Source of the DNA: Flaviaestuariibacter flavus
GTDB taxonomy: Bacteria; Bacteroidota; Bacteroidia; Chitinophagales; Chitinophagaceae
Assembly (NCBI RefSeq): GCF_004337505.1
Contig: NZ_SJZI01000042.1
Location: forward strand, 800,968 to 864,967
DNA: 64,000 nt
Reading direction: 5' to 3'
Position numbers and translations under genes: made by a program. Positions 1-8,833 of the stretch are shown here, one piece after another. The notes below the pieces were generated by a model that did no database searches, was not told the origin of the DNA, and worked only from the letters and a program-made list of their open reading frames with translations. Each line of letters opens with the position of its first letter. The first letter of the stretch is position 1.

Positions 1-847
1 GCCAGTCTTTGCCTTCGCGCTGCGCCCAGGTTTTGGTGGCCGAGATATAACCAATGGGCGCGTCGAACCACACGTAGAGCACCTTGCCGGCCGCGTCGGG
101 TGTGTTGAGCGGCACCTTCACGCCCCAGTCGAGGTCGCGGGTAACGGCGCGGGGCTGCAGGCCGCCGTCGATCCAGCTTTTGCACTGGCCCACCACGTTG
201 GCACGCCAGTCGTCTTTATGACCTTCGAGAATGTATTCGCGCAGCCAGGCTTCGTGCTGGTCGAGCGGAAGGTACCAGTGCTTGGTGGCCCGCTTCACCG
301 GCGGGTTGCCGCTGAGGGTACTTACGGGGTTGATCAGTTCGTCGGGTGAAAGCGCGGTGCCGCATTTCTCGCACTGGTCGCCGAAGGCACCGTTGAAGCC
401 GCAGTTGGGGCAGGTGCCCTTGATGTAGCGGTCGGCGAGGAAGGTGTTGGCCGCCTCGTCGAAATACTGCTCGCTCTCTTTGGTGACAAGAAGGTTGCGG
501 TCATTGAGGTAGGTAAAGAACTCCTGCGCCGTCTCGTGGTGCACGGGCGCAGAGGTGCGGTCGTATACGTCGAAGGACACCGACAGGTCGTCGAAGTTCT
601 CCTTCATGATCGTGTGGTACTTGTCGATGATGGCCTGCGGCGTGGTGCCTTCCTTCATGGCCTGGATGGGGATGGCGGTGCCGTGCTCGTCGGAGCCGCA
701 TACGAACACCACGTCGCGGCCCTGCGCGCGCAGGTAGCGCACGTAGATGTCTGCCGGGATGTAAGCGCCCGCCAGGTGGCCAATATGCTTGTGGCCGTTG
801 GCATAGGGGAGGGCCGAGGTAATGAGATAGCGTTTGGGGGTTGTCAT
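1..847 (-). CDS. metG: Methionine--tRNA ligase, N-terminal part (cut by window edge)
   Basis: Cytosolic class I aminoacyl-tRNA synthetase that charges tRNA-Met. Only the first 282 residues are in the window; the C-terminal part, including the KMSKS loop and anticodon-binding domain, lies to the left of base 1. Visible landmarks are the HIGH signature (HKHIGH, residues 19-24), the connective-peptide zinc knuckle (CPNCG then CEKCG, about residues 145-163) and the [12 protein letters not shown] core motif near the cut end. The start ATG (845-847) gives the typical short N-terminus [18 protein letters not shown]. Transcribed leftward, away from the neighbouring metalloprotease stop by 88 bp. Identification is secure; only completeness is unknown. 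Confidence 0.97.
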   Translation of the reverse strand, partial: MTTPKRYLITSALPYANGHKHIGHLAGAYIPADIYVRYLRAQGRDVVFVCGSDEHGTAIPIQAMKEGTTPQAIIDKYHTIMKENFDDLSVSFDVYDRTSAPVHHETAQEFFTYLNDRNLLVTKESEQYFDEAANTFLADRYIKGTCPNCGFNGAFGDQCEKCGTALSPDELINPVSTLSGNPPVKRATKHWYLPLDQHEAWLREYILEGHKDDWRANVVGQCKSWIDGGLQPRAVTRDLDWGVKVPLNTPDAAGKVLYVWFDAPIGYISATKTWAQREGKDW

Positions 848-935
848 CGGGACAAAAATAGGCCGAAGTAATGTGCTAATGGGTTAAACCCGCTTTGGCG
901 GGACAAGTCGTGCTGATGTGCTGGTGGGAGCCTTT

Positions 936-1700
936 CTACTTTCCGCCATGGGCGCGCAGGTCGGCGCGGCAGTCAGCGCAGAGCGTGGGCAGCGGCTTGC
1001 GGGCATACACGAGGTTCGGTGACTCCTCGGTGTCGGTAATGTAATACATGAGGCATTTGCGGTTGAGGCAGTGCTTACCGTGGCTGTTGTCCTTATGATC
1101 GCTTTGCAACGGAGTGCCCACATTTACCAGTCCCATCAGGTGGGCGATCTCGTGTTCCGCCACTTTTGTCTCCAGGTTGGTGCGCGAAGGGCGGGTGACG
1201 GCATTGGAGTTTTCAATCACGTTTTTTCCAAATATGGCGGCCGACGTTGCGCTGTACGCGTGGCCGAGCATTTCGGTCTGAACGAATACCCCGTTGGTAT
1301 AAAGCAGGTACAGCGCCAGCTGGCTGCCCTCGTTGTAAAATTTACGGTGTTGTTTTTCCAGCGCCATCACCTCCTCAAGGCTGTAGAGCGTGTCGGCGGC
1401 GGAAGGGATCACCTGTTGCACAACCCGCACGCCGTCCGGCTTATGGGCAAACCGTTCAATGAAGCGAATCAGGTTGCTCACCGCTTTCGGGTCGGGTTCG
1501 AATCTTTCCATATACTGGATTTCCACCAGCACGGAAGTAAAGGGCGAGTCGGTGAGCAGGTGCCGCGCGGCACTGCCGACACGGCCGGTATTGAGGGCCT
1601 GGCCGGCAGGCGCGCGCACCGGGAGCGGCGGCCGGGAGCAGCTGTAAGCGAGGCTGGCCAGCACAAGGAGAAGCATCAGGAAGGAACTGCTACGGATCAT
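936..1700 (-). CDS. Secreted lipoprotein zinc metalloprotease (archaemetzincin-like motif)
   Basis: 254 residues. The N-terminus is hydrophobic and ends in a lipobox-like LAYSC (Cys about 21), so it is probably a lipoprotein. The zinc site HEIAHLMGLVN lies near residues 182-192. It is followed by a cysteine pattern, CLNRKCLM (Cx4CxM) and a later CxxC (CADC), that resembles the archaemetzincin consensus. The third zinc ligand position of HExxHxxGxxH is Asn here; a later His-rich stretch (SDHKDNSHGKH) could supply the ligand. Proteins with this layout in Flavobacteria and Chitinophagaceae are usually labelled membrane metalloprotease; substrate unknown. Divergent from the LD-carboxypeptidase pair. 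Function as a peptidase is inferred from motif only. Confidence 0.75.
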   Translation of the reverse strand: MIRSSSFLMLLLVLASLAYSCSRPPLPVRAPAGQALNTGRVGSAARHLLTDSPFTSVLVEIQYMERFEPDPKAVSNLIRFIERFAHKPDGVRVVQQVIPSAADTLYSLEEVMALEKQHRKFYNEGSQLALYLLYTNGVFVQTEMLGHAYSATSAAIFGKNVIENSNAVTRPSRTNLETKVAEHEIAHLMGLVNVGTPLQSDHKDNSHGKHCLNRKCLMYYITDTEESPNLVYARKPLPTLCADCRADLRAHGGK

Positions 1701-1835
1701 AGCGCACGGCCGTTAAGGTTAGTGGCCTCCGTATTAAAGATGACACCCGTACACCGAACGGGTGCTTTGCCTTTTGTTAAAGTCCGGTAATGCTTCGTTG
1801 TCCCATCGGCCGCATTTCGCCTAAATTGTACCCGC

Positions 1836-2858
1836 ATGCAACGCAAACATTTTCTCGGAACCCTCGGTACCCTTTTCGCCGGCAGCCTGCTGCCGGCGCG
1901 GGCCGCCACGGAGCCGGAGCCGGAACGGAAGATCCTGTTCCCGCCCTGGCTGAAGCCCGGCGCCCTCATCGGCATCACCTCACCCGCCGGCACCATCAGG
2001 GAAGAAGAGCTGAAGCCCGCCCTGCTGCAGCTCGAGGCCTGGGGCTTCCGGGCGCGCATCGGCAGCAGCATCGGCAAGAAAGATTTTACCCTCGGCGGCA
2101 CCGACGCGGAGCGCTGCGCCGACCTGCAGGCCATGCTCGACGACCCGGCACTCGGTGCCATCCTCTGCGCCCGCGGCGGCTACGGGTCGGTGCGGATCGT
2201 GGACCGGCTCGATTTCAAAGCTTTCCGCAGGCATCCCAAGTGGATAATCGGCTTCAGCGATATCACCGTGCTGCACAGTCATATTCACCGGCAATGCGGG
2301 GTGGCCACGATCCACTCCAAGATGTGCAACTCCTTCCCGGACGACTGGGAGAAGGCCGAGCCGATCCAGCGCGACACGATCCTTTCGATCCGCGACGCGC
2401 TCACCGGCCAGAAGATGCGGTACACGGCCCCGCCGTCGGCGGCCAACTGCGCCGGCACCGCCGACGGGCAGCTCGTGGGCGGCAACCTCAAGATGCTTGA
2501 AACGCTGGCGGGAACGCCGTCGGACATCGAAACAAAGGGCAAGATCCTCTTTGTGGAAGACACCGGCGAGTATGCCTACAGCATCGACCGCGCCTTTGAG
2601 AACCTGCGGCGGAGCGGCAAGCTGGAAAAGCTCGCCGGGCTTATCGTGGGCGGCTTCAGGCTGAAGCCCGACGACCCCGGTGAGGAGTTCGGCCGCGGCG
2701 TTGCCGACATCGTGCTGGAAAAGACGACGGGCAAAAGCTACCCGGTTTGTTTTGATTTTCCCGTTGGCCACCAGCGGGCTAACTTCGCCCTTCGTTGCGG
2801 GCAGCGCCATCGCCTTACGGTGACGGAGAGCGGCAGCACGCTAACAGACCTTTCATGA
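1836..2858 (+). CDS. LD-carboxypeptidase, S66 family, exported copy
   Basis: 340-residue S66 serine peptidase (LdcA type) that removes the terminal D-Ala from the L,D bond of peptidoglycan tetrapeptides. Motifs: ARGGYG, then GFSDIT with the nucleophile Ser near residue 140, VEDTGE with the catalytic Glu near 240, and GHQRAN with the His near 311, matching the Ser-Glu-His triad of the family. The N-terminus MQRKHFLGTLGTLFAGSLLPARA looks like an export signal, possibly Tat-like with an RK in place of the twin arginine, so this copy may act outside the cytoplasm. It overlaps the next gene by ATGA (bases 2855-2858), indicating translational coupling with a second S66 paralogue. Confidence 0.9.
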   Translation: MQRKHFLGTLGTLFAGSLLPARAATEPEPERKILFPPWLKPGALIGITSPAGTIREEELKPALLQLEAWGFRARIGSSIGKKDFTLGGTDAERCADLQAMLDDPALGAILCARGGYGSVRIVDRLDFKAFRRHPKWIIGFSDITVLHSHIHRQCGVATIHSKMCNSFPDDWEKAEPIQRDTILSIRDALTGQKMRYTAPPSAANCAGTADGQLVGGNLKMLETLAGTPSDIETKGKILFVEDTGEYAYSIDRAFENLRRSGKLEKLAGLIVGGFRLKPDDPGEEFGRGVADIVLEKTTGKSYPVCFDFPVGHQRANFALRCGQRHRLTVTESGSTLTDLS

Positions 2859-3766
2859 TCAAGATTCCACCTTACCTGCGAAAAGGAGCCACCATCGGCA
2901 TCACGGCGCCCGCCGGCTTCATGGCCCTTGAAAAGATCAGCGCCTGCATCGACGCCCTGCAGGAGTGGGGCTACGTGGTGAAGCTGGGCGATACCACCCA
3001 TCATATCTCCGACTCCTATTTTTCGGCGCCCGACGAAGACCGCCGCATCGACCTGCAGCGCCTACTCGACGACCCGGACGTGGATGCCATTCTTTGCGCC
3101 CGCGGCGGCTACGGGGTCAGCCGCATCATCGACCGGCTCGACTTCAAGAGCTTCCGCAAGCACCCCAAGTGGATCATCGGCTTCAGCGACATCACGGTGC
3201 TGCACAGCCACCTGTATATGCAGTACGATATCGCCTCGCTGCACGGCCCGATGGCCGGCGCCTTCCAGCCCGGCGGCCCCGGCAGCGCCTCGCTCGAAAC
3301 GCTCCGCGAAGCGCTCGAAGGAAGGAGTGCCGAATATTCGATTGCCACAAACCCGCTCAACCGCACCGGCGTCGCCCGTGGCGAGCTGGTGGGCGGCAAC
3401 CTCACCCTGCTGGCGCACCTGATCGGCTCGGAGTCGGAGCTCAAGACAAAACGCACCCTCCTGTTTCTCGAAGACCTCGGCGAGACCATCTACAACATCG
3501 ACCGCATGCTGGTGCAGCTGAAGCGAAGCGGCAAGCTGGCCCGCCTCTCGGGCCTCATCGTAGGCGGCTTTACCGGCATCAGAGACACCGAACGTCCCTT
3601 TGGCCGCGATGCTTACGAGCTGATCCGCGAACATGTGTCTGACTACGATTACCCGGTGTGCTACGGCTTCCCGGTGAGCCATGACAAAGAAAACGTGGCC
3701 CTGAAGCATGGAATCGAACACGAGCTGAAGGTGGAGCGGGAGGAGGTGGTGCTCCGGGAGCGATGA
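2855..3766 (+). CDS. LD-carboxypeptidase, S66 family, cytoplasmic-type copy
   Basis: 303-residue paralogue of the preceding gene, lacking any signal peptide; it starts MIKIPPYLRKGATIGI. A longer in-frame start 60 bp upstream would lie wholly inside the first gene, so the ATG overlapping the upstream TGA is preferred. Triad motifs are all present: GFSDIT (Ser about 110), FLEDLGE (Glu about 206) and a C-terminal VSHDKEN (His about 275, SH replacing the usual GH). Expected role is muropeptide recycling in the cytosol. The pair probably forms one operon ending in the inverted-repeat/terminator region at 3771-4005. Confidence 0.9.
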   Translation: MIKIPPYLRKGATIGITAPAGFMALEKISACIDALQEWGYVVKLGDTTHHISDSYFSAPDEDRRIDLQRLLDDPDVDAILCARGGYGVSRIIDRLDFKSFRKHPKWIIGFSDITVLHSHLYMQYDIASLHGPMAGAFQPGGPGSASLETLREALEGRSAEYSIATNPLNRTGVARGELVGGNLTLLAHLIGSESELKTKRTLLFLEDLGETIYNIDRMLVQLKRSGKLARLSGLIVGGFTGIRDTERPFGRDAYELIREHVSDYDYPVCYGFPVSHDKENVALKHGIEHELKVEREEVVLRER

Positions 3767-3770
3767 CCCG

Positions 3771-4005
3771 GCCCCCAGACCTCACCCCCGGCCCCTCTCC
3801 GGAACGGAGAGGGGTGCCTCTGTCGGACATTCATTATGGTTTGATGCCTTATGCTGACTGAACTTCAAAACAAAGAGCGGATGCCTTAGGCATCCGCTCT
3901 TTCGTTATTAGTGTCACACAGAATACTGATTCAAACAATCGGAACAACTGCGGGGAGTCACCCCTCTCCCCCAGGGAGAGGGGCCGGGGGTGAGGTTTGG
4001 GGCAG
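3771..4005. repeat. Nested inverted repeat between convergent genes
   Basis: A GC-rich unit at about 3773-3817 (beginning CCCCCAGACCTCACCCCCGG) recurs in inverted orientation at about 3960-4003. Each copy holds its own 10-bp hairpin: CCCCTCTCCG/CGGAGAGGGG at 3794-3816, and CCCCTCTCCC/GGGAGAGGGG at 3961-3983. The two copies bracket the terminator at 3874-3902. The same wording in both arms points to a dispersed intergenic repeat, not a gene. The minus-strand arm reaches to within a few bases of the kup stop codon. Confidence 0.75.
3874..3902. terminator. Bidirectional rho-independent terminator
   Basis: Perfect 12-bp stem AGAGCGGATGCC / GGCATCCGCTCT with a 3-nt TTA loop, followed by TTT. It lies between the convergent LD-carboxypeptidase operon and kup and could serve both. 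Confidence 0.8.
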
Positions 4006-4009
4006 CGTC

Positions 4010-6016
4010 TTATTCCACCCGCCTCAGCTTCAAATTCGTTACCGGCGCCACTATGAGCGGGAACTTCTCCACCGTCACGTTGCTCACGTCGAGACCGAAG
4101 CCGCGTTCCTCGGAGAGGCTCGCTTCCTTCAGCCAGAAGTGGAACTTCATGATCACGCGCTCGAAGAAGGGCAGCTCGTTGTCCTGGCTCAGGTATTTTT
4201 CCATCACGATGAACTGGAAGTCGCCCACCACCTTGTTGCGCTCGAGGCTCTCGTAGCGCGAGGTGATGTTCACTTCGCGGTTTTTTACCAGGTCTTCCAC
4301 CACCTTGCGGAACATCAGGTTGAGGCGCGGTTCCACACGGAATCCGAGGCGGAACTCTACCCGGATGATGTCGTTGGGAATGATGTGATCGACCTTGTAC
4401 TCGGTGGTGTACGGGTCGTCAAGCGTATCCACGTGCACGAACCAGTAGATGTCGGCACGCTTGGGTTTGCGGTTGAGGATGGAGTAGATGATTTTGTGCT
4501 CGATCTCGCGCGGGTTGTCGGCCGAGGTGAGATACACCAGGTGGGTGGAGAACTTGGGCACCGAACGGTCGTTGCTCAACTCCTGGATCTTGGGGATGTA
4601 GTGCTCGAGGCGGACGAATTCCACGTAGCGGTTCTTGATCTTGCGGGCCCGGAACCAGTCGAACATTACAAAGAACAGGAAGCCGGCCACGATCACCGTT
4701 ACAAAGCCGCCGTGCGGAAACTTGTCGACGTTGCCCAGCAGAAAGGCGCCTTCGATGGTCAGGTAGATGGTGAGGTAGAGGTAGATAAAGACCGGCTTGA
4801 TGCGCCGCAGCACCAGGAAGTTGGCAAACAGGATCGAGGTGGCGATCATGCAGAGGGTGATGGCCAGGCCATAAGCCGCTTCCATGGAAGACGCCTTTTT
4901 GAAATAAAGCACGATACCGACGCAGCCCGTAAAAAGCATCAGGTTCACGCCGCCGATGTACACCTGGCCGCGTTCCTCGGTGGGGTACTTGATCTGGAGC
5001 TTGGGCCACAGGTTGAGGCGCATGGCTTCGGAGATGAGCGTATAGGACCCCGAGATAAGGGCCTGCGAGGCGATGATGGCCGCTGCCGTGGCGATGGTGA
5101 TGCCGAAGTAGAGAAACCACTCGGGCATGACGCCGTAGAAGGGGTTGAAGCCCTTTTCGATCATTTCAGGCGTGACTACAGCGCCCAGGATGCGCTTCAT
5201 GCTGCCCGTTGCCGGATCCTTGTAGAACCCGCTGAGCAGGTAAGCGCCCTGTCCCAGATAATTCAGGATCAGGCAGGTTTTTACGAAGATCCAGGAGTAG
5301 CGGATGTTCCATTTGCCACAGTGGCCGAGGTCGGAGTAAAGGGCTTCGGCACCCGTCGTACAGAGGAACACACCGCCCAGGATATAAAATCCCTTAGGTG
5401 TGCTGATCAGCAGCTTGATGCCATACCAGGGATTGAAGGCTTTGAAGATGTGCAGGTAGTCGGACAGGTGGTAAACGCCCAGCACCGCCAGGGTAAGGAA
5501 CCATACCGTCATGATCGGGCCGAAGAAGCGGCCGATAAAGGCGGAGCCGAACTGCTGCAGGAAGAAAAGTACCCCGAGGATGGCCAGCACGATGTAGATG
5601 ACCGTCCACTGGTTGATATCGTGCAGCGCCGGAACCTGTTTGAGACCTTCGATGGCCGACGTAACCGAGATGGGCGGGGTGATCATGCCGTCGGCGAGCA
5701 GGGCCGCGCCCCCGATCATGGCCGGCACCACCAGCCAGCGCTTGCGCCGCCGCACCAGGGCGAAGAGCGAGAAGATGCCCCCTTCCCCCCGGTTGTCGGC
5801 GCGGAGCGTGAGGATGACATATTTAATGGTGGTTTGCAGGGTCAGTGTCCAGATGATGAGGGAGAGCGCCCCCACAATCAGTTCTTCAGTGATGACCCGG
5901 CCGCTGGTGATGGCATTGAGTACGTAAAGCGGAGAGGTGCCGATGTCGCCATAAATAATACCGAGAGCAATGAGCAAGCCCCCGAGGGTTGCCCGGCTGT
6001 TGTGAGTTGAAGGCAT
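4010..6016 (-). CDS. kup: Kup-family potassium uptake transporter
   Basis: 668-residue inner-membrane K+/H+ symporter of the KUP/HAK/KT family, close to the usual length of 620-670. The N-terminal signature LIALGIIYGDIGTSPLYVLN is present, followed by about 12 hydrophobic segments and a hydrophilic C-terminal cytosolic domain (last about 200 residues) ending FGLDVSNVTVEKFPL. The start ATG at 6014-6016 gives MPSTHNSRATLGG. Transcribed alone, convergent with the LD-carboxypeptidases and divergent from the secreted protein at 6194. No riboswitch-like structure is evident in the 177-bp upstream gap. Confidence 0.95.
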   Translation of the reverse strand: MPSTHNSRATLGGLLIALGIIYGDIGTSPLYVLNAITSGRVITEELIVGALSLIIWTLTLQTTIKYVILTLRADNRGEGGIFSLFALVRRRKRWLVVPAMIGGAALLADGMITPPISVTSAIEGLKQVPALHDINQWTVIYIVLAILGVLFFLQQFGSAFIGRFFGPIMTVWFLTLAVLGVYHLSDYLHIFKAFNPWYGIKLLISTPKGFYILGGVFLCTTGAEALYSDLGHCGKWNIRYSWIFVKTCLILNYLGQGAYLLSGFYKDPATGSMKRILGAVVTPEMIEKGFNPFYGVMPEWFLYFGITIATAAAIIASQALISGSYTLISEAMRLNLWPKLQIKYPTEERGQVYIGGVNLMLFTGCVGIVLYFKKASSMEAAYGLAITLCMIATSILFANFLVLRRIKPVFIYLYLTIYLTIEGAFLLGNVDKFPHGGFVTVIVAGFLFFVMFDWFRARKIKNRYVEFVRLEHYIPKIQELSNDRSVPKFSTHLVYLTSADNPREIEHKIIYSILNRKPKRADIYWFVHVDTLDDPYTTEYKVDHIIPNDIIRVEFRLGFRVEPRLNLMFRKVVEDLVKNREVNITSRYESLERNKVVGDFQFIVMEKYLSQDNELPFFERVIMKFHFWLKEASLSEERGFGLDVSNVTVEKFPLIVAPVTNLKLRRVE

Positions 6017-6193
6017 TGTTCCTTACGATTGGATTGAATCGTTTACTGCGGTAAAGGTAGCGGAAAGCAATGTTCAGCGGCTAAAAAGCAGCGCCGCCCG
6101 GGCCGCCTCCCGGAAAGGGCTTTGGCGGGCTCAACTTTAACTGCTTTTATCGGGTCCGAAACGCTAATTTTAAAGCGATTAAATTCCTTTTGC

Positions 6194-7717
6194 ATGCGCA
6201 TGACCCGTCTTCTGCTGCTGTTGCCCCTGTTGTGCTTCCTGGGTGCCGGGGCCCAGAAAATCGTCTACTCCGAGCCCGACCGCGACGAAACCCGCCGCAC
6301 CACCTTCGAGGTGATCGGTAAGGTCGGCCCTAACGTTCTTGTATATAAGAATATCCGGGCCCAGAGTTTTATTTCGGCCTACGACAACGATATGAAGCCG
6401 GTAGGGAAGGAGCGGCAGGATTACCTCCCCGAAGACCGGCTCATCAACGTCGACTTCTTTCCCTACACCGACCACGCCTGGGTGATCTACGAATACCAGA
6501 AAAAGAACGTGGTGTATTGCGAGGCGGTGAAGGTGGATGCTCTCGGTAAGAAAGTATCCGATGTGCGCCTTGTGGATACGGCCCATATCTCGATCACCAC
6601 CAACAACAAGATCTACTCGGTTATTTCTTCGGAAGACAAGAACCGCCTGATGGTGTTCAAGATCAACTCGCGTAACAAGAACCGCTACGTGCTCAGCACG
6701 CTGCTGCTCGACCGCGACCTGGGCGAGCTGGGCCGCAGCCGCCACACCATCCCGATGGAAGACCGCGACGATAACCTCGGTGAGTTCCGCCTCGACAACG
6801 ATGGCGGCCTCGTGTTTGCCCGCTTTACCCGCGTCAACAACGACAATATCAGCCAGGCAAGCCTCCTGTGGAAGCCCGCCGGCTCCGACTCGCTTTACAC
6901 CACCGAAATCAGGATCGACAAGGACAAGATGTTCCTCGACGAGCTGCACATCAAGGTGGATAACCCCAACAAGCGTTACTTCCTGACCTCTTTCTATTAC
7001 ACGAAGCGCCGCGGCAATATTGAAGGCTTTTACTTCTACGTGTGGGACGGCACCACGCAGAAAGTGGCCCTCGAGCGGGCGGTGGCTTTGGGCGACGAGC
7101 TGCGCCGCGATGCGCGCGGCGATGCTTCTCCGAAGATGGCCTTCAACGATTATTTCATCCGCAACATCATCGTGAAGAAGGATGGCGGCTTTATCATCGG
7201 CTCGGAAGCCTACTATACCACCTCGCGCCTCAACAACTGGAACCGCTGGGATTACCTCTATGGCCCTCCGTACGGCGGCGGCTATGGTTATTACAGCTAT
7301 TCGCCCTATAATAACTGGTACTGGCGCAACCGCGCCAACACGGCCGCCGTGCGTTACCACGCCGATAACATCACCATCCTCAGCTTCGACCCCGCCGGCG
7401 GGCTGCAGTGGAGCAACGTGATTCACAAGGAGCAGTTTGACGACGATTCGGACGACGCCCTTTCCTACCAGGTGATGAACACCGGCGGCGCCCTGCACTT
7501 CCTCTTCAACCAGGACGAAAAGCGGGTGCAGCTGCTCAACGACTATGTGCTTTCGCCCGACGGCGCCATGAACCGCAACCCCACCCTGAAGAACCTTGAC
7601 CGCAACTTCGACTTCCTGCCGCGGTATGGCAAACAGGTGGCGGCGCGGACATTCATCGTGCCTTGTTACTATCGCAACTATATTTGCTTTGCGAAAGTTG
7701 AATACCCCAATCCATAA
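6194..7717 (+). CDS. Secreted protein of unknown function
   Basis: 507 residues beginning MRMTRLLLLLPLLCFLGAGA, a clear signal peptide; the in-frame codons further upstream (from 6122) precede the signal sequence and are unlikely to be used. A second ATG at 6200 is also possible. The mature part is hydrophilic, rich in charged and aromatic residues, with a Gly/Tyr/Asn/Trp-rich stretch around residues 355-378 (PPYGGGYGYYSYSPYNNWYW). No catalytic motif or transmembrane segment after the signal is recognised. It is followed after 3 bp by a DUF6427-like membrane protein, so the two are probably co-transcribed. Envelope location is inferred from the signal peptide; function is unknown. Confidence 0.75.
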   Translation: MRMTRLLLLLPLLCFLGAGAQKIVYSEPDRDETRRTTFEVIGKVGPNVLVYKNIRAQSFISAYDNDMKPVGKERQDYLPEDRLINVDFFPYTDHAWVIYEYQKKNVVYCEAVKVDALGKKVSDVRLVDTAHISITTNNKIYSVISSEDKNRLMVFKINSRNKNRYVLSTLLLDRDLGELGRSRHTIPMEDRDDNLGEFRLDNDGGLVFARFTRVNNDNISQASLLWKPAGSDSLYTTEIRIDKDKMFLDELHIKVDNPNKRYFLTSFYYTKRRGNIEGFYFYVWDGTTQKVALERAVALGDELRRDARGDASPKMAFNDYFIRNIIVKKDGGFIIGSEAYYTTSRLNNWNRWDYLYGPPYGGGYGYYSYSPYNNWYWRNRANTAAVRYHADNITILSFDPAGGLQWSNVIHKEQFDDDSDDALSYQVMNTGGALHFLFNQDEKRVQLLNDYVLSPDGAMNRNPTLKNLDRNFDFLPRYGKQVAARTFIVPCYYRNYICFAKVEYPNP

Positions 7718-7720
7718 TCC

Positions 7721-8704
7721 TTGATCGCCCTATTTAAACAAAAAGCGCCCGGAACGATCGCCATCCTGTTCATCGCCGGGCTCCTGCTGAAGCTGCCGCT
7801 GTTTACCCAAACGGCCCTGCTGACGGCTCCCACCGATGGCCCGATGTTCCGCCCCCTTGCCGACTGGATCGGGCGTGGCTATGCGGCGGCACCCGGCGCG
7901 CTCGCCTTTGTGCTGCTGTTTGCCGGTGCACTGATACTGAATTCCGCGGTGAATCAATACCGCATGACGAGCCGGCAGACCTTTCTGCCCGCGCTGTCGT
8001 ACCTGCTCATCACCTCGCTGGTGCCGGAGTGGAGCTTCCTGTCGGCGCCGCTTTGCGCTGCGCTGCTCCTGGAGCTCGCCTTTGTGCTCACCCTGCGGCT
8101 TTACGGGGCGCAGAACGCGAGCGGGCGCATCTTCAACATCGGGCTGCTCACCGGGCTTGCAGGTTTCTTTTACCCGCCGGCACTGCTATTCGGGGGCATC
8201 GCCCTGCTCGGGCTGATGGTGCTGCGCCCGCTGCGCGTTAATGAATTGTTTCTCCTGCTGCTCGGCGTGCTCACACCTACCTATTTCTATGCGATCGTTC
8301 TCTTTCTGTACGATCGCCTCCAATGGAAAATGCTGGTTCCGCAACTGCACTTCGAGGTGATCGAGCGGCCTGCATCCTATACGGTGCTTGGCGCCATCGT
8401 GCTCCTGGTAATGCCCTTCCTGCTGGGATCGTACTATGTGCAGGCAAGCCTGCGCAAGATGCTCATCCAAGCCCGCAAAAACTGGAGCCTCGTGCTCTTC
8501 TGGCTGCTGCTGGCGGTGGGTATTCCCTTTCTTGGCAATAGCGGGCAATACACACCCTGGCTGCTGGTGGCCGCGCCGCTGGCGGCGTTCCACGCCTGCG
8601 CCTTTCTTTACCCATCGCGCAACTGGGTGTCGCTGCTGCTGTTCTTCGTGATCCTTATGTATATCCTCGCACTCCAGTATGGGATTGCGATGGTGCGGAA
8701 ATGA
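7721..8704 (+). CDS. DUF6427-like multi-pass membrane protein
   Basis: 327 residues, strongly hydrophobic with about nine to ten predicted membrane helices. Resembles the DUF6427 family of Bacteroidota (recalled, not searched). The only plausible start is TTG at 7721, directly after the TAA of the upstream gene, giving MIALFKQKAPGTIAILFIAG; there is no ATG nearby that keeps the first helix. The 3-bp spacing suggests coupled translation with the upstream secreted protein. No catalytic motif visible. The family's role is not established. Confidence 0.7.
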   Translation: MIALFKQKAPGTIAILFIAGLLLKLPLFTQTALLTAPTDGPMFRPLADWIGRGYAAAPGALAFVLLFAGALILNSAVNQYRMTSRQTFLPALSYLLITSLVPEWSFLSAPLCAALLLELAFVLTLRLYGAQNASGRIFNIGLLTGLAGFFYPPALLFGGIALLGLMVLRPLRVNELFLLLLGVLTPTYFYAIVLFLYDRLQWKMLVPQLHFEVIERPASYTVLGAIVLLVMPFLLGSYYVQASLRKMLIQARKNWSLVLFWLLLAVGIPFLGNSGQYTPWLLVAAPLAAFHACAFLYPSRNWVSLLLFFVILMYILALQYGIAMVRK

Positions 8705-8705
8705 A

Positions 8706-8796
8706 CTTCCGGGTTCTGGGGTTTTAGGGTTCTGAGGTTGGTTCTGTAGCCGCACCTTTAAACCATAGAACTCCAGAACCCTAGAACCTCCGCCCC
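8706..8796. repeat. Imperfect inverted repeat of GGTTCT / AGAACC words
   Basis: Intergenic sequence made of iterated GGTTCTGGGG / AGGGTTCTGAGG words (8708-8746) facing the reverse words CCAGAACCCTAGAACC (8773-8790). It can fold into a long imperfect hairpin. The same vocabulary, in the AGAACC orientation, recurs at 27668-27712. It probably acts as a terminator-like spacer after the DUF6427-like gene. Confidence 0.6.
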
Positions 8797-8814
8797 TTCC
8801 TTCGTATCTTTGCG

Positions 8815-8822
8815 GCTCAAAC
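8815..8822 (+). promoter_or_regulatory. Bacteroidota -7 promoter box of purQ
   Basis: TATCTTTG matches the TAnnTTTG -7 element of the Bacteroidota primary sigma factor. It lies 11 bp before the purQ ATG. No clear -33 TTTG/TTG is seen at the usual distance, where the repeat at 8706-8796 intrudes. Confidence 0.55.
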
Positions 8823-8833
8823 AACCCTTATCT

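Noticed and set aside
1744..1764. Hairpin CACCCGT/ACGGGTG as a terminator
   Set aside because: It lies between divergent starts, where no transcript ends; probably chance or part of a promoter region.
2795..2854. Longer start for the second LD-carboxypeptidase
   Set aside because: Lies inside the first gene and adds non-conserved residues; the ATGA overlap is the natural start.
3911..6010. 699-codon open frame on the plus strand
   Set aside because: Exactly antisense to kup, with His/Val/Asp-rich composition typical of a GC-rich shadow frame; kup has clear family motifs.
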